Source: Actinomycetota bacterium (GTDB lineage: Bacteria > Actinomycetota > Thermoleophilia > BMS3ABIN01). Taken from it: 64,000 bases of DNA. The position numbers and the translations under genes are program-made. A model generated the notes under the pieces. That model was not told the DNA's origin, did not search any database, and saw nothing but the letters and a program-made list of their open reading frames with translations. The first letter of the stretch is position 1. Each line of letters starts with the position of its first letter. Below are positions 43,603 to 52,883 of the stretch, piece after piece. Where the stretch lies: assembly GCA_016235065.1 (NCBI GenBank), contig JACRMB010000005.1, forward strand, positions 135,524 through 199,523. The letters are read 5' to 3'.

Positions 43603-43608
43603 TATAAT
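43603..43608 (+). promoter_or_regulatory. Candidate -10 box in the pyk / Cys-rich gene divergent region
   Basis: A perfect TATAAT 62 nt upstream of the small gene at 43670. A -35 match is weak (TTTCAA at 16-nt spacing). Confidence 0.3.
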
Positions 43609-43669
43609 ACATTTAATTTACTCAAGCTATCGGTGCGGCACCCACACGCTGCCGAAAGCGAGGTACATT

Positions 43670-43897
43670 TTGGACAAGATGGGTAAAAAGATGGACAAAT
43701 GCAGAGCCCCCGGATGTGCGAAGTGGGTCATGGATGCAGGTGACCTGGGTTTCTGTTCGGACCACCGGTGTAAACTGGATCCGGTCAGCGCCCTCTACGT
43801 CGACAAATCTCCGCGTCAGATGGATGCCGACGAGCGCATCGCCGAGTTTTTCGCCTGGCTTCTCCAGAACCGCACGGTCGAAGAACTCCTCGATTAA
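43670..43897 (+). CDS. Small putative zinc-binding protein
   Basis: A 75-residue protein with Cys at 11, 16, 29 and 34 (CRAPGC, then CSDHRC), a CX4C-X12-CX4C pattern that suggests a zinc knuckle. The second half is acidic and helical (RIAEFFAWLLQNRTVEELLD). The TTG at 43670 has AGGT 5 nt upstream; in-frame ATGs at 43679 and 43691 are alternatives. A strong terminator follows it. No named family was recognised. Confidence 0.65.
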   Translation: MDKMGKKMDKCRAPGCAKWVMDAGDLGFCSDHRCKLDPVSALYVDKSPRQMDADERIAEFFAWLLQNRTVEELLD

Positions 43898-43952
43898 CCG
43901 GGAAAAACCTTTAACTGAATAACCCCCAGCGTTCAAACTGCCGGTCAGATTG

Positions 43953-43980
43953 AAGTGCCCCTTCGGGGGCACTTTCTGTT
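43953..43980. terminator. Intrinsic terminator between the Cys-rich gene and rex
   Basis: A perfect 9-bp stem AAGTGCCCC/GGGGCACTT closed by the stable TTCG tetraloop, followed by TTTCTGTT. It serves the plus-strand small gene and may also stop rex transcripts from the other side. Confidence 0.85.
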
Positions 43981-44023
43981 TCTCATGATCTCTGTTCGGC
44001 TGCATCGCGTTTACACGCTTTCC

Positions 44024-44647
44024 TCAGCTGAGGTAGAAGTACAGGGCATAAAGCAGCTCGCCAGCCGGGCTCATGGAATGGACGGTCACCCCGGGAGGTG
44101 CGTCCAGCAGGGCTTCGCTGTAGTTGAAGATGATCCTGACGCCAGATTCGATCAAGGCCTTTGCCGCTGATGGAGCGGCTTTGGCCGGGACAGCCAGCAC
44201 TCCGACAATGATATTACGCTCGGTGACTGTCTCCGCTATCTCAGAGGTATGCTGCACAACCAGGTCGCCGATCTTCTGGCCGATCTTTCCAGGATCCATG
44301 TCAAATACCGCTGCTATCCTGAACCCGTGATCCACGAATACGTCTGAGCTGGCGATAGCCGTCCCCAGGTTGCCACAACCCAGCAGGGCGATATTGTGCT
44401 GGCCCGAAGTATGGAGGATCTCCTTGATCCGGGTGATGAGATAGTCGACGTCATACCCCACTCCCCGCTTTCCGAACTTTCCAAAAGCTGACAGATCCCG
44501 CCGGATCTGGGTCGGATTGACGTTTGCATATTCGCTGAGGACCTTGGAAGAGATGGATTTACGCCCGGATTTCTTTGTCTGGGTCAGTATCTGGAGGTAC
44601 CGGGATAGCCGGGCTGCGACTCCGAGAGTGAGTCTTTTTTCTGCCAT
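44024..44647 (-). CDS. rex: Redox-sensing transcriptional repressor Rex
   Basis: DNA-binding repressor that senses the NADH/NAD+ ratio, typically controlling fermentation and respiration genes. The N-terminal winged helix has RLSRYLQILTQTKKSGRKSISS and ANVNPTQIRRDLSAFGKFGKRGVGYDV; the Rossmann domain has IALLGCGNLGTAIA. It ends with the domain-swapped helix (SPAGELLYALYFYLS). The ATG at 44645-44647 (207 residues) has AGGAGA upstream; a longer frame adds 22 unlikely residues. An inverted repeat lies directly upstream. Confidence 0.95.
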   Translation of the reverse strand: MAEKRLTLGVAARLSRYLQILTQTKKSGRKSISSKVLSEYANVNPTQIRRDLSAFGKFGKRGVGYDVDYLITRIKEILHTSGQHNIALLGCGNLGTAIASSDVFVDHGFRIAAVFDMDPGKIGQKIGDLVVQHTSEIAETVTERNIIVGVLAVPAKAAPSAAKALIESGVRIIFNYSEALLDAPPGVTVHSMSPAGELLYALYFYLS

Positions 44648-44660
44648 GCAATCTCCTCGA

Positions 44661-44679
44661 CTGTATCTGGTAGATACAG
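44661..44679. promoter_or_regulatory. 7-bp perfect inverted repeat upstream of rex
   Basis: CTGTATC, 5 nt, GATACAG. It lies 13 nt before the rex ATG, just upstream of its ribosome site, and does not match the TTGTGAAN4TTCACAA Rex consensus. It may be an operator or an mRNA hairpin. Confidence 0.4.
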
Positions 44680-44889
44680 GAAACACTCTATCCATTCTTG
44701 TATCATCTTGCAACTATCGTTGGCAAGGGACTTCCCCCGGATTCAGCCAGCCTGCCTTGCGGATGGCGGAGTTATAAATCAGACATACGCGGGCATAAGC
44801 CTTCCAGACTGAAAAACCCCAAGGATGCAGGATCGACTTGTAAACCAGGGGCATAGCGAATCCTGTACCGAATAGCTACGTCTAAATAT

Positions 44890-44918
44890 TTGACATGCAT
44901 AGACTTAGATTTTATACT
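44890..44918 (+). promoter_or_regulatory. Vegetative promoter of the dnaK operon
   Basis: TTGACA (44890-44895), exactly 17 nt, then TATACT (44913-44918): a near-ideal sigma-70 promoter 42 nt before dnaK. No canonical HspR-associated inverted repeat (CTTGAGT-N7-ACTCAAG) was seen around it. The rest of the 312-nt rex/dnaK gap shows no gene. Confidence 0.75.
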
Positions 44919-44959
44919 GTCAATGCGCTAATAAGGAATATCTAAGGGAGGAATCACAG

Positions 44960-46873
44960 ATGGGTAAAGTAATCGGAATCGACTTGGGGACCACCAATTC
45001 ATGCGTAGCCGTGCTTGAAGGCGGCGAACCTACGGTCATCCCCAATTCGGAGGGTGGGAGAACTACGCCTTCCGTCGTGGCATTCACCAAGGACGGTGAG
45101 CGGCTTGTAGGAACGGTAGCCAAACGTCAGTCGGTAACCAACCCCGACAACACCATAACGTCGATCAAGCGGTTCATGGGACGCAAGGAGTCGAACGTCC
45201 GCGACGAGGAGAAGACAGTCTCGTACAAGGTCGAAAGCGACTCCAGTGGCGACGTCATCATCAACGCCGGCGGCAAGACCTGGAAGCCCCAGGAGATCTC
45301 CGCCATGATCCTGCAGAAGCTGAAGCGGGATGCTGAGGACTACCTGGGAGAGCCTGTCACCGAAGCGGTTATCACCGTACCCGCTTATTTCGAGGACTCA
45401 CAGCGGCAGGCGACCAAAGATGCCGGCAAGATCGCCGGGCTTGATGTCAAACGCATCATCAACGAGCCGACCGCAGCCTCGCTTGCTTACGGGCTCGATA
45501 AGGAACATGACCAGACCATCCTCGTATTCGACCTGGGCGGCGGCACCTTTGACGTCTCGGTGCTCGAGCTCGGCGAGGGCGTTTTCGAGGTCAAGGCCAC
45601 CAGCGGTAACAACCACCTTGGCGGCGACGACTTCGACAAGCGCGTGGTCGACTGGATGGCAGACGAGTTCAAGAAGGAGCAGGGCATCGACCTGCGCCAG
45701 GACAAGATGGCGGTCCAGCGCCTGGTCGAAGGCGCCGAGAAAGCCAAGATCGAGCTCTCGACCGCCATGAACACCGACATCAATCTGCCGTTCATCACGG
45801 CGGATGCCAGCGGTCCCAAACACCTTACCATGACCCTCACCCGCGCTAAGCTCGACGAGCTGACCGCGGACCTGGTTGAGAAGACCGTCGAGCCCATGAA
45901 GCAGGCAATCAAGGACTCGGGTATCACAGCTGAGGCAATCGACCAGGTCATCCTCGTCGGCGGCATGACCCGCATGCCTGCGGTACAGGACAAGGTCCAG
46001 AAGGTCACGGGCAAGGAGCCCCACAGGGGCGTCAATCCCGATGAGGTAGTCGCAGTCGGCGCAGCGATCCAGGGCGGCGTACTTGCCGGCGAGGTCAAGG
46101 ACGTACTGCTGCTGGATGTTACTCCGCTCTCTCTGGGCATCGAGACCAAGGGCGGCGTGTTCACCAAGCTGATCGAACGTAACACGACCATCCCGACGAA
46201 GAAGAGCGAGATCTTCTCGACCGCGGATGACAACCAGACCAGTGTCGAGATCCATGTTCTCCAGGGCGAACGCGAGATGGCTTCTTACAACAAGACGCTC
46301 GGCAAGTTCCAGCTGCTGGGTATCCCGCCGGCGATGCGCGGCATCCCGCAGATCGAGGTAGCCTTCGATATCGACGCCAACGGCATCGTCCACGTGTCGG
46401 CGAAGGACCTTGGAACCGGCCAGGAGCAGAAGATCCAGATCACCGGTTCGACCGGGCTCAAGGACGATGACATCAACCAGATGATCAAGGACGCTGAAGC
46501 CCACGCGGAAGAGGACCATCGCCTGCGTGAGCTTGTCGAGGCCAAGAACAACGGCGAGAACCTGGTCTACTCCACGGAGAAATCCATCAAGGATATGGGC
46601 GACAAGGTTGATGCCGAGACGAAGAGCAAGATCGACGCCGCGACCTCCGACCTCAAGAAGGCCATGGAAGGCGATGACGTGGCGGACATCAAGGCGAAGA
46701 CCGAGGCTCTGCTGGAAGCCTCACACAAACTCGCTGAAGCTGTATATCAGCAGGCACAGGCGTCACAGGCTTCCGGTGAAGGTGGCGCTTCCGGCTCCGC
46801 TGAGACCGCAGAGGATGAGGTCGTCGAGGATGCAGATTATGAGATCCTGGACGACGAAGAGAAGCAGAGCTGA
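44960..46873 (+). CDS. dnaK: Chaperone DnaK (Hsp70)
   Basis: ATP-driven chaperone that folds and protects proteins with DnaJ and GrpE. It shows the signatures [31 protein letters not shown] and [14 protein letters not shown], then the substrate-binding domain and a helical lid. The C-terminus ends with the conserved acidic [12 protein letters not shown]. It is 637 residues. GGGAGGA lies upstream of the ATG. It is the first gene of dnaK-grpE-dnaJ-hspR. Long antisense frames over this gene are coding shadows. Confidence 0.99.
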   Translation: MGKVIGIDLGTTNSCVAVLEGGEPTVIPNSEGGRTTPSVVAFTKDGERLVGTVAKRQSVTNPDNTITSIKRFMGRKESNVRDEEKTVSYKVESDSSGDVIINAGGKTWKPQEISAMILQKLKRDAEDYLGEPVTEAVITVPAYFEDSQRQATKDAGKIAGLDVKRIINEPTAASLAYGLDKEHDQTILVFDLGGGTFDVSVLELGEGVFEVKATSGNNHLGGDDFDKRVVDWMADEFKKEQGIDLRQDKMAVQRLVEGAEKAKIELSTAMNTDINLPFITADASGPKHLTMTLTRAKLDELTADLVEKTVEPMKQAIKDSGITAEAIDQVILVGGMTRMPAVQDKVQKVTGKEPHRGVNPDEVVAVGAAIQGGVLAGEVKDVLLLDVTPLSLGIETKGGVFTKLIERNTTIPTKKSEIFSTADDNQTSVEIHVLQGEREMASYNKTLGKFQLLGIPPAMRGIPQIEVAFDIDANGIVHVSAKDLGTGQEQKIQITGSTGLKDDDINQMIKDAEAHAEEDHRLRELVEAKNNGENLVYSTEKSIKDMGDKVDAETKSKIDAATSDLKKAMEGDDVADIKAKTEALLEASHKLAEAVYQQAQASQASGEGGASGSAETAEDEVVEDADYEILDDEEKQS

Positions 46874-46894
46874 CGGCTGCAGCCGGTTTCTTAA

Positions 46895-47512
46895 ATGACC
46901 AGCCATCATAAAAAACCAGCAGCTTCACACCGGAACGAACCGGGTGCCTTCGCAGACAGGAAGAACAGGGACAAAAATGCGGGGGCGCACTCAGACAATG
47001 CTGCCGAGGCGCAGGAGTTGGCAGAGATAACAGCCGAGCTGCACGAGGAAGTGCTGCGCGAGCGTGACGAATACCTCGATTCGCTCCAGCGCCTCAAGGC
47101 GGAGTTCGAAAACTTCCGCAAGCGTATGCAGCGTGAAGGCGAACAGCGGGCTCAGCGGGCCCAGACCGAGGTCATCGAGGAACTCCTGCCGGTGCTCGAC
47201 AATTTCGAGCGGGCGATGCAGGCTGCGGCCCAGCACGACGAGAAGCTGCTCACAAGCGGAGTCGAGCTGGTCTATAACCAGCTGCGTGACCTGCTGACCA
47301 GGAGAGGCCTCTGCGAGATCGAATCTGAGGGCGCCCAGTTCGACCCCAACCAGCACGACGCAGTCATGTGCCAGCCTTCAGGCGAACATGAGGAAGGAAC
47401 AGTCATGCAGGTACTGGAAAAGGGCTACCAGCTCGACGATAAAGTGATGCGCCCGGCAAAGGTAATAGTCTCCGCCGCTCCTGAAGACGACGGCGGTAAG
47501 AAGCAACCCTGA
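46895..47512 (+). CDS. grpE: Nucleotide exchange factor GrpE
   Basis: Exchanges ADP for ATP on DnaK. It has a long low-complexity, charged N-terminus (1-45), then the coiled-coil helix ([22 protein letters not shown]) and the C-terminal beta domain with [21 protein letters not shown] and [15 protein letters not shown]. It is 205 residues. It starts 21 nt after dnaK and is followed 5 nt later by dnaJ. Confidence 0.97.
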   Translation: MTSHHKKPAASHRNEPGAFADRKNRDKNAGAHSDNAAEAQELAEITAELHEEVLRERDEYLDSLQRLKAEFENFRKRMQREGEQRAQRAQTEVIEELLPVLDNFERAMQAAAQHDEKLLTSGVELVYNQLRDLLTRRGLCEIESEGAQFDPNQHDAVMCQPSGEHEEGTVMQVLEKGYQLDDKVMRPAKVIVSAAPEDDGGKKQP

Positions 47513-47517
47513 GCTCA

Positions 47518-48648
47518 GTGGAAGATCTCTATAAAATTCTGGGCGTAGACAAGAGCGCCACCCAGGCGGAAATAAAGAAGTCGTATCGGAAGCTGGCGCG
47601 CAAGTACCATCCCGACGCCAATCCCGACGACAAGACTGCCGAGGCCAGGTTCAAGGAGATCTCGGCGGCCTATGACGTTCTTTCAGATCCCGAGAAGCGC
47701 AAGCAGTACGACGCCGGGCCAGCCTTCTTCGGCGGCGGTCAGGGTGCCGGCGCCCAGGGCTTCGATCCCTCCATGTTCGCTGACATGTTCGGTGGTGGTG
47801 GGCGCGGCAGAGGAGGCGCTGGTGCAGGCGGCTTCGGCAATATCTTCGACATGTTCGGTGGTGGAGGCGGAGGAGGTGGTTACGGCGGCGGCCGTGCCGC
47901 TCCGGCAAGAGGCGCCGACCTTACCTATGTGCTGAACCTCTCCTTTGAAGATGCCCTCAATGGCATCACTACCAAGATCGCCGTTGAGAAGAACATCCAG
48001 TGCCAGACCTGCCATGGCAGCGGCGCTGAACCTGGCACCTCCCCCATCACCTGCCCTGAGTGTGGCGGCCGGGGAGTCATAGCCCAGAACCAGGGTTTCT
48101 TTGCCCTCAGCCAGGCCTGTCCCCGCTGCGGTGGCGCCGGCAGCATCATCGAGAAGCCCTGCCATCGATGCGGAGGAGCCGGCGTCGTCCGTGCGACTAA
48201 AAAATATACGGTGAAGATACCGGCCGGCGTGAAAACAGGCAGCAAGATACGGCTCAAGGGCAAAGGCCAGCCCTCACCCCAGGGAGGGCCGCCCGGCGAC
48301 CTCTATGTCCGGATGGAAGTGGCGCCGAGCCCCATGTTTCATCGCCGGGGCGACGACCTGGTGATCACCGTGCCTGTGACGTTCCCCGAAGCTGCGATCG
48401 GCTCCAAGGTGAAGGTGCCGACCACCGATGGCGATATCTCTCTGAAGATACCCAAAGGGACTCAGAATGGCAGGATGCTCAGAGTCAAGGGCAAAGGTGC
48501 GCCTCATATGAAGGGCAGCGGCAATGGCGACCTTCTAGTGAAGGTGAAGGTCGACGTACCAACCGACCTGAGCAAAGACCAGAAGAAGGCACTAGAGGAA
48601 TATGCCAGACTGCGGGATGAGGATCCCCGTGAACAGATGAAAGCATAA
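47518..48648 (+). CDS. dnaJ: Co-chaperone DnaJ (Hsp40)
   Basis: Delivers substrates to DnaK and stimulates its ATPase. It has a J domain with the HPD motif (YHPDANPDD) at 1-70, then a Gly/Phe-rich region (75-130). The zinc domain has four CXXCXGXG-type repeats ([32 protein letters not shown]), and two C-terminal beta domains follow. It is 376 residues from a GTG at 47518. It is a standard member of the operon. Confidence 0.98.
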   Translation: MEDLYKILGVDKSATQAEIKKSYRKLARKYHPDANPDDKTAEARFKEISAAYDVLSDPEKRKQYDAGPAFFGGGQGAGAQGFDPSMFADMFGGGGRGRGGAGAGGFGNIFDMFGGGGGGGGYGGGRAAPARGADLTYVLNLSFEDALNGITTKIAVEKNIQCQTCHGSGAEPGTSPITCPECGGRGVIAQNQGFFALSQACPRCGGAGSIIEKPCHRCGGAGVVRATKKYTVKIPAGVKTGSKIRLKGKGQPSPQGGPPGDLYVRMEVAPSPMFHRRGDDLVITVPVTFPEAAIGSKVKVPTTDGDISLKIPKGTQNGRMLRVKGKGAPHMKGSGNGDLLVKVKVDVPTDLSKDQKKALEEYARLRDEDPREQMKA

Positions 48649-48660
48649 GCGGGTAATTAA

Positions 48661-49086
48661 ATGGCCGGCACCAGAAGAGAAGGAACAACCAGAGCGCTTT
48701 TCATGATCTCCGTAGCTGCGGAGCTGTCGGGCATGCACCCCCAGACCCTGCGGATCTACGAGCAGAAGGGCCTGATAACCCCTGCGCGTACCCCCAAGAA
48801 CACCCGTCTATATTCAGAGGAAGACATTGAGCGGCTGCGCTATATCCAGCGCCTGACAACCGACCTGGGCATGAACCTCGCCGGGGTAGAGAAGGTCATC
48901 GAACTCGAGGAGCAGATAGAAAGCCTTCATAGCCGTATCGCCAACCTGCGCGATGAGATGGAGTCCGTCACCAGGCGGCTGCATGAAGAAGTCGAGGCGG
49001 TACACAAGAGTTACAAGCGGGAACTGGTTCTGCTGCCGAGAAATGAAGTTGCCATAACGCACAGGCGGAAAAAGTCTAAGCGTTAA
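48661..49086 (+). CDS. hspR: HspR, MerR-family heat-shock repressor
   Basis: Represses the dnaK operon in actinobacteria and some other phyla, with DnaK as co-repressor. The MerR-type helix-turn-helix is clear: ISVAAELSGMHPQTLRIYEQKGLI, then RLYSEEDIERLRYIQRLT. A coiled coil (EEQIESLHSRIANLRDEMESV) and a basic C-terminus follow. It is 141 residues. Being last in dnaK-grpE-dnaJ-hspR suggests autoregulation, although the expected operator is not evident upstream of dnaK. Confidence 0.95.
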   Translation: MAGTRREGTTRALFMISVAAELSGMHPQTLRIYEQKGLITPARTPKNTRLYSEEDIERLRYIQRLTTDLGMNLAGVEKVIELEEQIESLHSRIANLRDEMESVTRRLHEEVEAVHKSYKRELVLLPRNEVAITHRRKKSKR

Positions 49087-49169
49087 GAGAAGAATCTTGT
49101 ACAATTTTTTAACTGACCATCCCATTTTGGCGCCGATTTATTGTTCGCTTTTCTGCTATCCTTTGCGTT

Positions 49170-50870
49170 GTGAATAACCAAAGCCAATCTCCATCTGACC
49201 GCAGCGATTTCATCCGCGAGATAGTAGCCGCCGACTTACGGGAAGGCCGGCACAGAACAGTCATCACCCGCTTCCCGCCTGAGCCGAACGGATACCTCCA
49301 CATAGGACACGCGAAGTCAATCTGTCTCAACTTCGGCATCGCCGAGGAGTTCGGCGGCCGCTGCCATCTACGCTTCGACGACACCAACCCAGTGAAAGAG
49401 GAACTGGAGTACATCGATGCCATCAAGACCGACGTCAGCTGGCTCGGGTTTGACTGGGGCGAGTACCTTTACTTCGCCTCTGACTACTTCGAAAAGCTCT
49501 ACGAATGGGCATGCCAACTGGTGCGAAGCGGAAAGGCCTATGTCGACGACCTTACCGCCGATGAGATCCGTGAGCACCGGGGGACCCTGACCGAACCGGG
49601 CCGTGAGAGCCCTTGGCGAGACCGTCCGGCCGAGGAGAGCCTCGACCTGCTGGAGCGCATGCGTGCCGGTGAGTTCCCCGATGGAGCCCGTGTTCTGCGC
49701 GCGCGGATCGACATGAGCTCAGGGAACATCAATCTGCGTGATCCCGTCCTATACCGGATCCTCCACACGGCGCACCCGCGGACTGGTGACGCCTGGTGCA
49801 TATATCCAACCTACGACTTCGCCCATGGGCAGTCAGATGCGATCGAAGGTATCACGCACTCTATCTGCACGCTGGAGTTCCAGGACCACCGGCCGCTTTA
49901 CGACTGGCTCATCGAAAACCTTCCGGTGCCATCGCGCCCGCACCAATACGAGTTCGCGAGGTTGAATCTCACCCATACCGTGCTCTCCAAACGAACGCTC
50001 CTGAGGCTCGTTAATGAGGGGCATGTGCGCGGATGGGACGATCCGAGGATGCCGACGCTTTCGGGTCTGCGCCGGCGCGGGTTCCCAGCTGAAGCGATAC
50101 GTGACTTCGCGCGCGCGGTCGGCGTCGCCAAGAACGAGAGCGTTGTCGAGGTCGAGATGCTTGAGCACGCCGTCCGGGATGTGCTCAACCGGAAGGCTCT
50201 CCGCCGCTTCGCCGTCCTTAATCCCCTCAAGGTCACCATCGAGAATTATCCAGAAAGTCAGTTCGAGGAAGTGGAAGCTGTGAACAATCCGGAGGATGCC
50301 TCCGCCGGCACCCGCAGTGTGCCTTTCAGCCGGGAACTCTGGATCGAGCGGGACGACTTCATGGAGGAGCCTCCGCGGAAGTTCTTCCGCCTGGCACCCG
50401 GCCGTGAGGTGCGTCTACGCTACGCATACTTCGTGACCTGCCGTGAGGTCGTCAAAGACGCTGATGGCGATATCGTCGAGCTCAAGTGCACGTATGACCC
50501 GGAAACGCGGGGAGGGAACGCGCCTGACGGGCGCCGCCCCAAAGCCACCCTCCATTGGCTCTCGATGGCACACGCGATGCCAGCGGAGGTACGGCTCTAT
50601 GACCACCTGTTCCGCAGCCCGCATCCCGGCTCGGATGGCCAAGACGTTTTCGAGGACTTGAATCCTGAATCCGATACCGTGCTCCGCGACTGCTTTGTAG
50701 AACCAGCGGTCGCTGATCTGCCGGCCGGCGAGACCGTACAGTTCGAGAGGCTCGGTTACTTCTGTCCCGATCCGGATTCAGCGCCAGGCGCGTTCGTGTT
50801 TAATCGAACACTCACACTGCGGGATACCTGGGCGAAACTGCAGGCGCGGGAAAAGCAGGCTGGGACTTAA
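49170..50870 (+). CDS. glnS: Glutaminyl-tRNA synthetase
   Basis: Charges tRNA(Gln) with glutamine directly. It has class I signatures: [20 protein letters not shown] (HIGH) and [11 protein letters not shown] (KMSKS variant). The GlnRS-specific start ([23 protein letters not shown]) separates it from GltX. It is 566 residues, including both C-terminal anticodon beta barrels. The start is a GTG at 49170. Most actinobacteria lack GlnRS and use GatCAB instead, so transfer is possible. Two tRNA-Gln genes with U1-A72 and G73, features this enzyme type favours, lie directly downstream. Confidence 0.97.
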   Translation: MNNQSQSPSDRSDFIREIVAADLREGRHRTVITRFPPEPNGYLHIGHAKSICLNFGIAEEFGGRCHLRFDDTNPVKEELEYIDAIKTDVSWLGFDWGEYLYFASDYFEKLYEWACQLVRSGKAYVDDLTADEIREHRGTLTEPGRESPWRDRPAEESLDLLERMRAGEFPDGARVLRARIDMSSGNINLRDPVLYRILHTAHPRTGDAWCIYPTYDFAHGQSDAIEGITHSICTLEFQDHRPLYDWLIENLPVPSRPHQYEFARLNLTHTVLSKRTLLRLVNEGHVRGWDDPRMPTLSGLRRRGFPAEAIRDFARAVGVAKNESVVEVEMLEHAVRDVLNRKALRRFAVLNPLKVTIENYPESQFEEVEAVNNPEDASAGTRSVPFSRELWIERDDFMEEPPRKFFRLAPGREVRLRYAYFVTCREVVKDADGDIVELKCTYDPETRGGNAPDGRRPKATLHWLSMAHAMPAEVRLYDHLFRSPHPGSDGQDVFEDLNPESDTVLRDCFVEPAVADLPAGETVQFERLGYFCPDPDSAPGAFVFNRTLTLRDTWAKLQAREKQAGT

Positions 50871-51000
50871 GCAAGGCAGTTTTGACGGACGACGCCGGAT
50901 GATGGGTGTGGGCAATCGCCGCTCAGCACATCGGCTTGAGTCTGGCTGCATCGCACGGTAGACTCTATCTGCTCAACATGTGTCACCCAAGGCGCATCGA

Positions 51001-51075
51001 TGGCGAGTGGCCTAACGGTAAGGCACCTGACTCTGGATCAGGGGATTGAAGGTTCGAATCCTTCCTCGCCAGCCA
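51001..51075 (+). tRNA. tRNA-Gln (CUG anticodon), first copy
   Basis: The acceptor TGGCGAG/CTCGCCA is fully paired with U1-A72 and discriminator G73. The anticodon loop CTCTGGA reads CUG, the T-loop is GGTTCGAATCC-like, and CCA is encoded. It lies 130 nt after glnS. Confidence 0.95.
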
Positions 51076-51110
51076 ATTTCTCCGACGAGAGCTCAAATAA
51101 TAAGTCAATC

Positions 51111-51187
51111 TGGTCGGGGTGGGCGGATTTGAACCGCCGACCTCACGGTCCCGAACCGTGCGCTCTACCAAGCTGAGCCACACCCCG
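51111..51187 (-). tRNA. tRNA-Pro (CGG anticodon)
   Basis: The minus-strand acceptor CGGGGTG pairs with CACCCCG. The anticodon loop TTCGGGA gives CGG; the T-loop is GTTCAAATC and CCA is encoded (51111-51113). Confidence 0.96.
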
Positions 51188-51286
51188 ATTGTGATGATCG
51201 TGGCGGCCGGCCTGGATGGGAGGCTCAGTCACCGCCCGATATTGTAGCATGAAAAGACGAATGCAGTTTCTCTCAGCGGATGATTC

Positions 51287-51360
51287 AATGTGTCCCTTTA
51301 ATATCGAATTAAGTAATGTGTCCCACAGGTTTGACCTAATGTGTCCCACAGGTTTGACCT
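51287..51360 (+). repeat. Perfect 23-bp tandem duplication with a third partial copy
   Basis: Two identical 23-nt units abut at 51315-51337 and 51338-51360 (each AATGTGTCCC followed by ACAGGTTTGACCT). A third AATGTGTCCC occurs at 51287-51296. It lies in the 239-nt gap between tRNA-Pro and the pilT terminator's gene end. Repeated TGTGTCCC units resemble the ends of some insertion sequences, but no transposase is present. Confidence 0.8.
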
Positions 51361-51369
51361 GGCGGCACG

Positions 51370-51400
51370 AAAAAAGGACCCCCACCCCGGCGGGTCCCCT
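51370..51400 (-). terminator. Intrinsic terminator of pilT
   Basis: The stem GGACCC/GGGTCC with a GC-rich loop, followed on the minus strand by TTTTTT. It lies 27 nt after the pilT stop. Confidence 0.8.
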
Positions 51401-51426
51401 TCTCTCTTACAACCACCTTCAGTCCC

Positions 51427-52524
51427 TTATACTACCCCGCTGATGAGCGAGACATCGAAGCCCTCCTGCTGGGCCATAAGCTTGAAGTCGTGCGGGTTGC
51501 TTGCCACGAGGGCGGCATCCTGCAGCGTTACCAGGCCTTCCTTGTAAAGCGACAGGAGCGACTGGTCGAAAGTCTGCATCCCATAGTAGTCGCCCTCGCG
51601 GATAGCCTCCTCGATCTTGTGAGTTTGATTAGAATCGAGCACGAGATCGCGGATGCGCTTGGTCATGACCATTAGTTCGAGCGCCGGCACCCGGCCGTGT
51701 CCATCAGCTCTGGGTAGCAGCCGTTGTGAGACGATGCCACGTAACGAACCCGCCAGCAGGATGCGTACCTGCTTTTGCTGATGCAGCGGGAAGAAGTCGA
51801 TGATGCGATTGATGGTCTCGCTGACGTCGATAGTGTGCAGGGTGCTGAGAACAAGATGGCCGGTCTGGGCAGCGGTCATGGCAGTGCGCACAGTCTCCAG
51901 GTCGCGCATCTCACCGATGAAGATGACGTCGGGGTCCTGACGCAGAACATACTTGAGCGCCGACGAATAGCTCCTGGTGTCGATGCCCACTTCGCGCTGG
52001 TTGACCATTGACTTGTTGTCAGTGTGCAGGATCTCGATCGGGTCCTCGACGGTGACGATATGGCGGCGGACGTTCTGATTGATATAGTCGATCATCGATG
52101 CCAGGGTCGTCGTCTTACCGCTACCGGTGGTACCGGTCACCAGGATCATGCCTCGAGGTTCGAGCGCCAGACGCTGGATCACAGGCGGCAGATGCAGTTC
52201 CTCGAACCCGGGGATCTTGCTGACCACCTGACGCATGGCGATGCTGATGCTGCCCCGCTGGCGGAAGATATTGACGCGGAAGCGCCCCACTCCCATGACA
52301 CCGTAAGCGAAATCGATCTCGTTCTGCTCGGAAAAGATCACAATCTGCTTGTCGCTCATGATGGCCGCGGCGTACTCCTTCATGCCATCCGGAGTGATGT
52401 CCTTTTCGTCCAGTAGGTAGAGCTCTCCATCGACTCTGACAACCGGCGGGCTGCCGGTCTTCAGATGCAGGTCAGACGCTCCCCTGTCCACCATGATCTT
52501 GAGCAATTCATCGATGTTTCTCAT
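51427..52524 (-). CDS. pilT: Twitching motility ATPase PilT
   Basis: Hexameric ATPase that retracts type IV pili. It has the N-terminal PAS-like part (IMVDRGASDLHLKTGSPP), Walker A GTTGSGKTTTLAS, the Asp box TVEDPIEILH, Walker B VIFIGEMRDLETV and the His box LSTLHTIDVSETI. The C-terminal part has the AIREG retraction motif (EEAIREGDYYGMQTFDQSL). The ATG at 52522-52524 gives 365 residues with GGAGG upstream; the longer frame adds 36 unlike residues. No other pilus genes lie in the window. Confidence 0.96.
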   Translation of the reverse strand: MRNIDELLKIMVDRGASDLHLKTGSPPVVRVDGELYLLDEKDITPDGMKEYAAAIMSDKQIVIFSEQNEIDFAYGVMGVGRFRVNIFRQRGSISIAMRQVVSKIPGFEELHLPPVIQRLALEPRGMILVTGTTGSGKTTTLASMIDYINQNVRRHIVTVEDPIEILHTDNKSMVNQREVGIDTRSYSSALKYVLRQDPDVIFIGEMRDLETVRTAMTAAQTGHLVLSTLHTIDVSETINRIIDFFPLHQQKQVRILLAGSLRGIVSQRLLPRADGHGRVPALELMVMTKRIRDLVLDSNQTHKIEEAIREGDYYGMQTFDQSLLSLYKEGLVTLQDAALVASNPHDFKLMAQQEGFDVSLISGVV

Positions 52525-52673
52525 CTGATTCAGCCTCCAAGCCAGGAAACGGCGCGCAGAATTCGGCCTCCTGAATAGTTCTTCGGACGCGGCGAGTGCA
52601 TTCTTGACCTGTCCGCCACACCGGAAAGCCATCTGGCGGCGGCAATCGTCCTGTTTTAGCTATTTCCCGCAGT

Positions 52674-52746
52674 TGAGGCATCATCTAATGGCGGACAGCG
52701 GTCTCTGGAACCGCAGGTGGAGGTTCGAATCCTCCCGCCTCAGCCA
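52674..52746 (+). tRNA. tRNA-Gln (CUG anticodon), second copy with different body
   Basis: The acceptor TGAGGCA pairs with CGCCTCA except for an A7-C66 mismatch; U1-A72 and G73 are kept. The anticodon stem-loop GCGGT-CTCTGGA-ACCGC reads CUG, and CCA is encoded. The body sequence differs widely from the copy at 51001. Confidence 0.9.
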
Positions 52747-52883
52747 GAAACTCCTGTTTTTTGCCTCCTTCAGATTAGACTGGTCATCCTGTGGGTACTT
52801 TCGCTATGGTTCGCAAATCGCGCAGGAAAAGATAGATCTGCCGCCAATATGATGTAGCTGAATACCAAACGAGAGAGCCAATC

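Noticed and set aside
45398-46519. 373-codon minus-strand frame
   Set aside because: Antisense shadow of dnaK, a common artefact over highly biased chaperone genes.
50983-51183. 66-codon minus-strand frame ending in GSNPPTPT-like and WLARKDSNLQSP-like text
   Set aside because: This is the well-known false protein produced by translating tRNA genes; two tRNAs cover it.
51287-51360. CRISPR-like repeat
   Set aside because: The units abut directly with no spacers and there are only two full copies.
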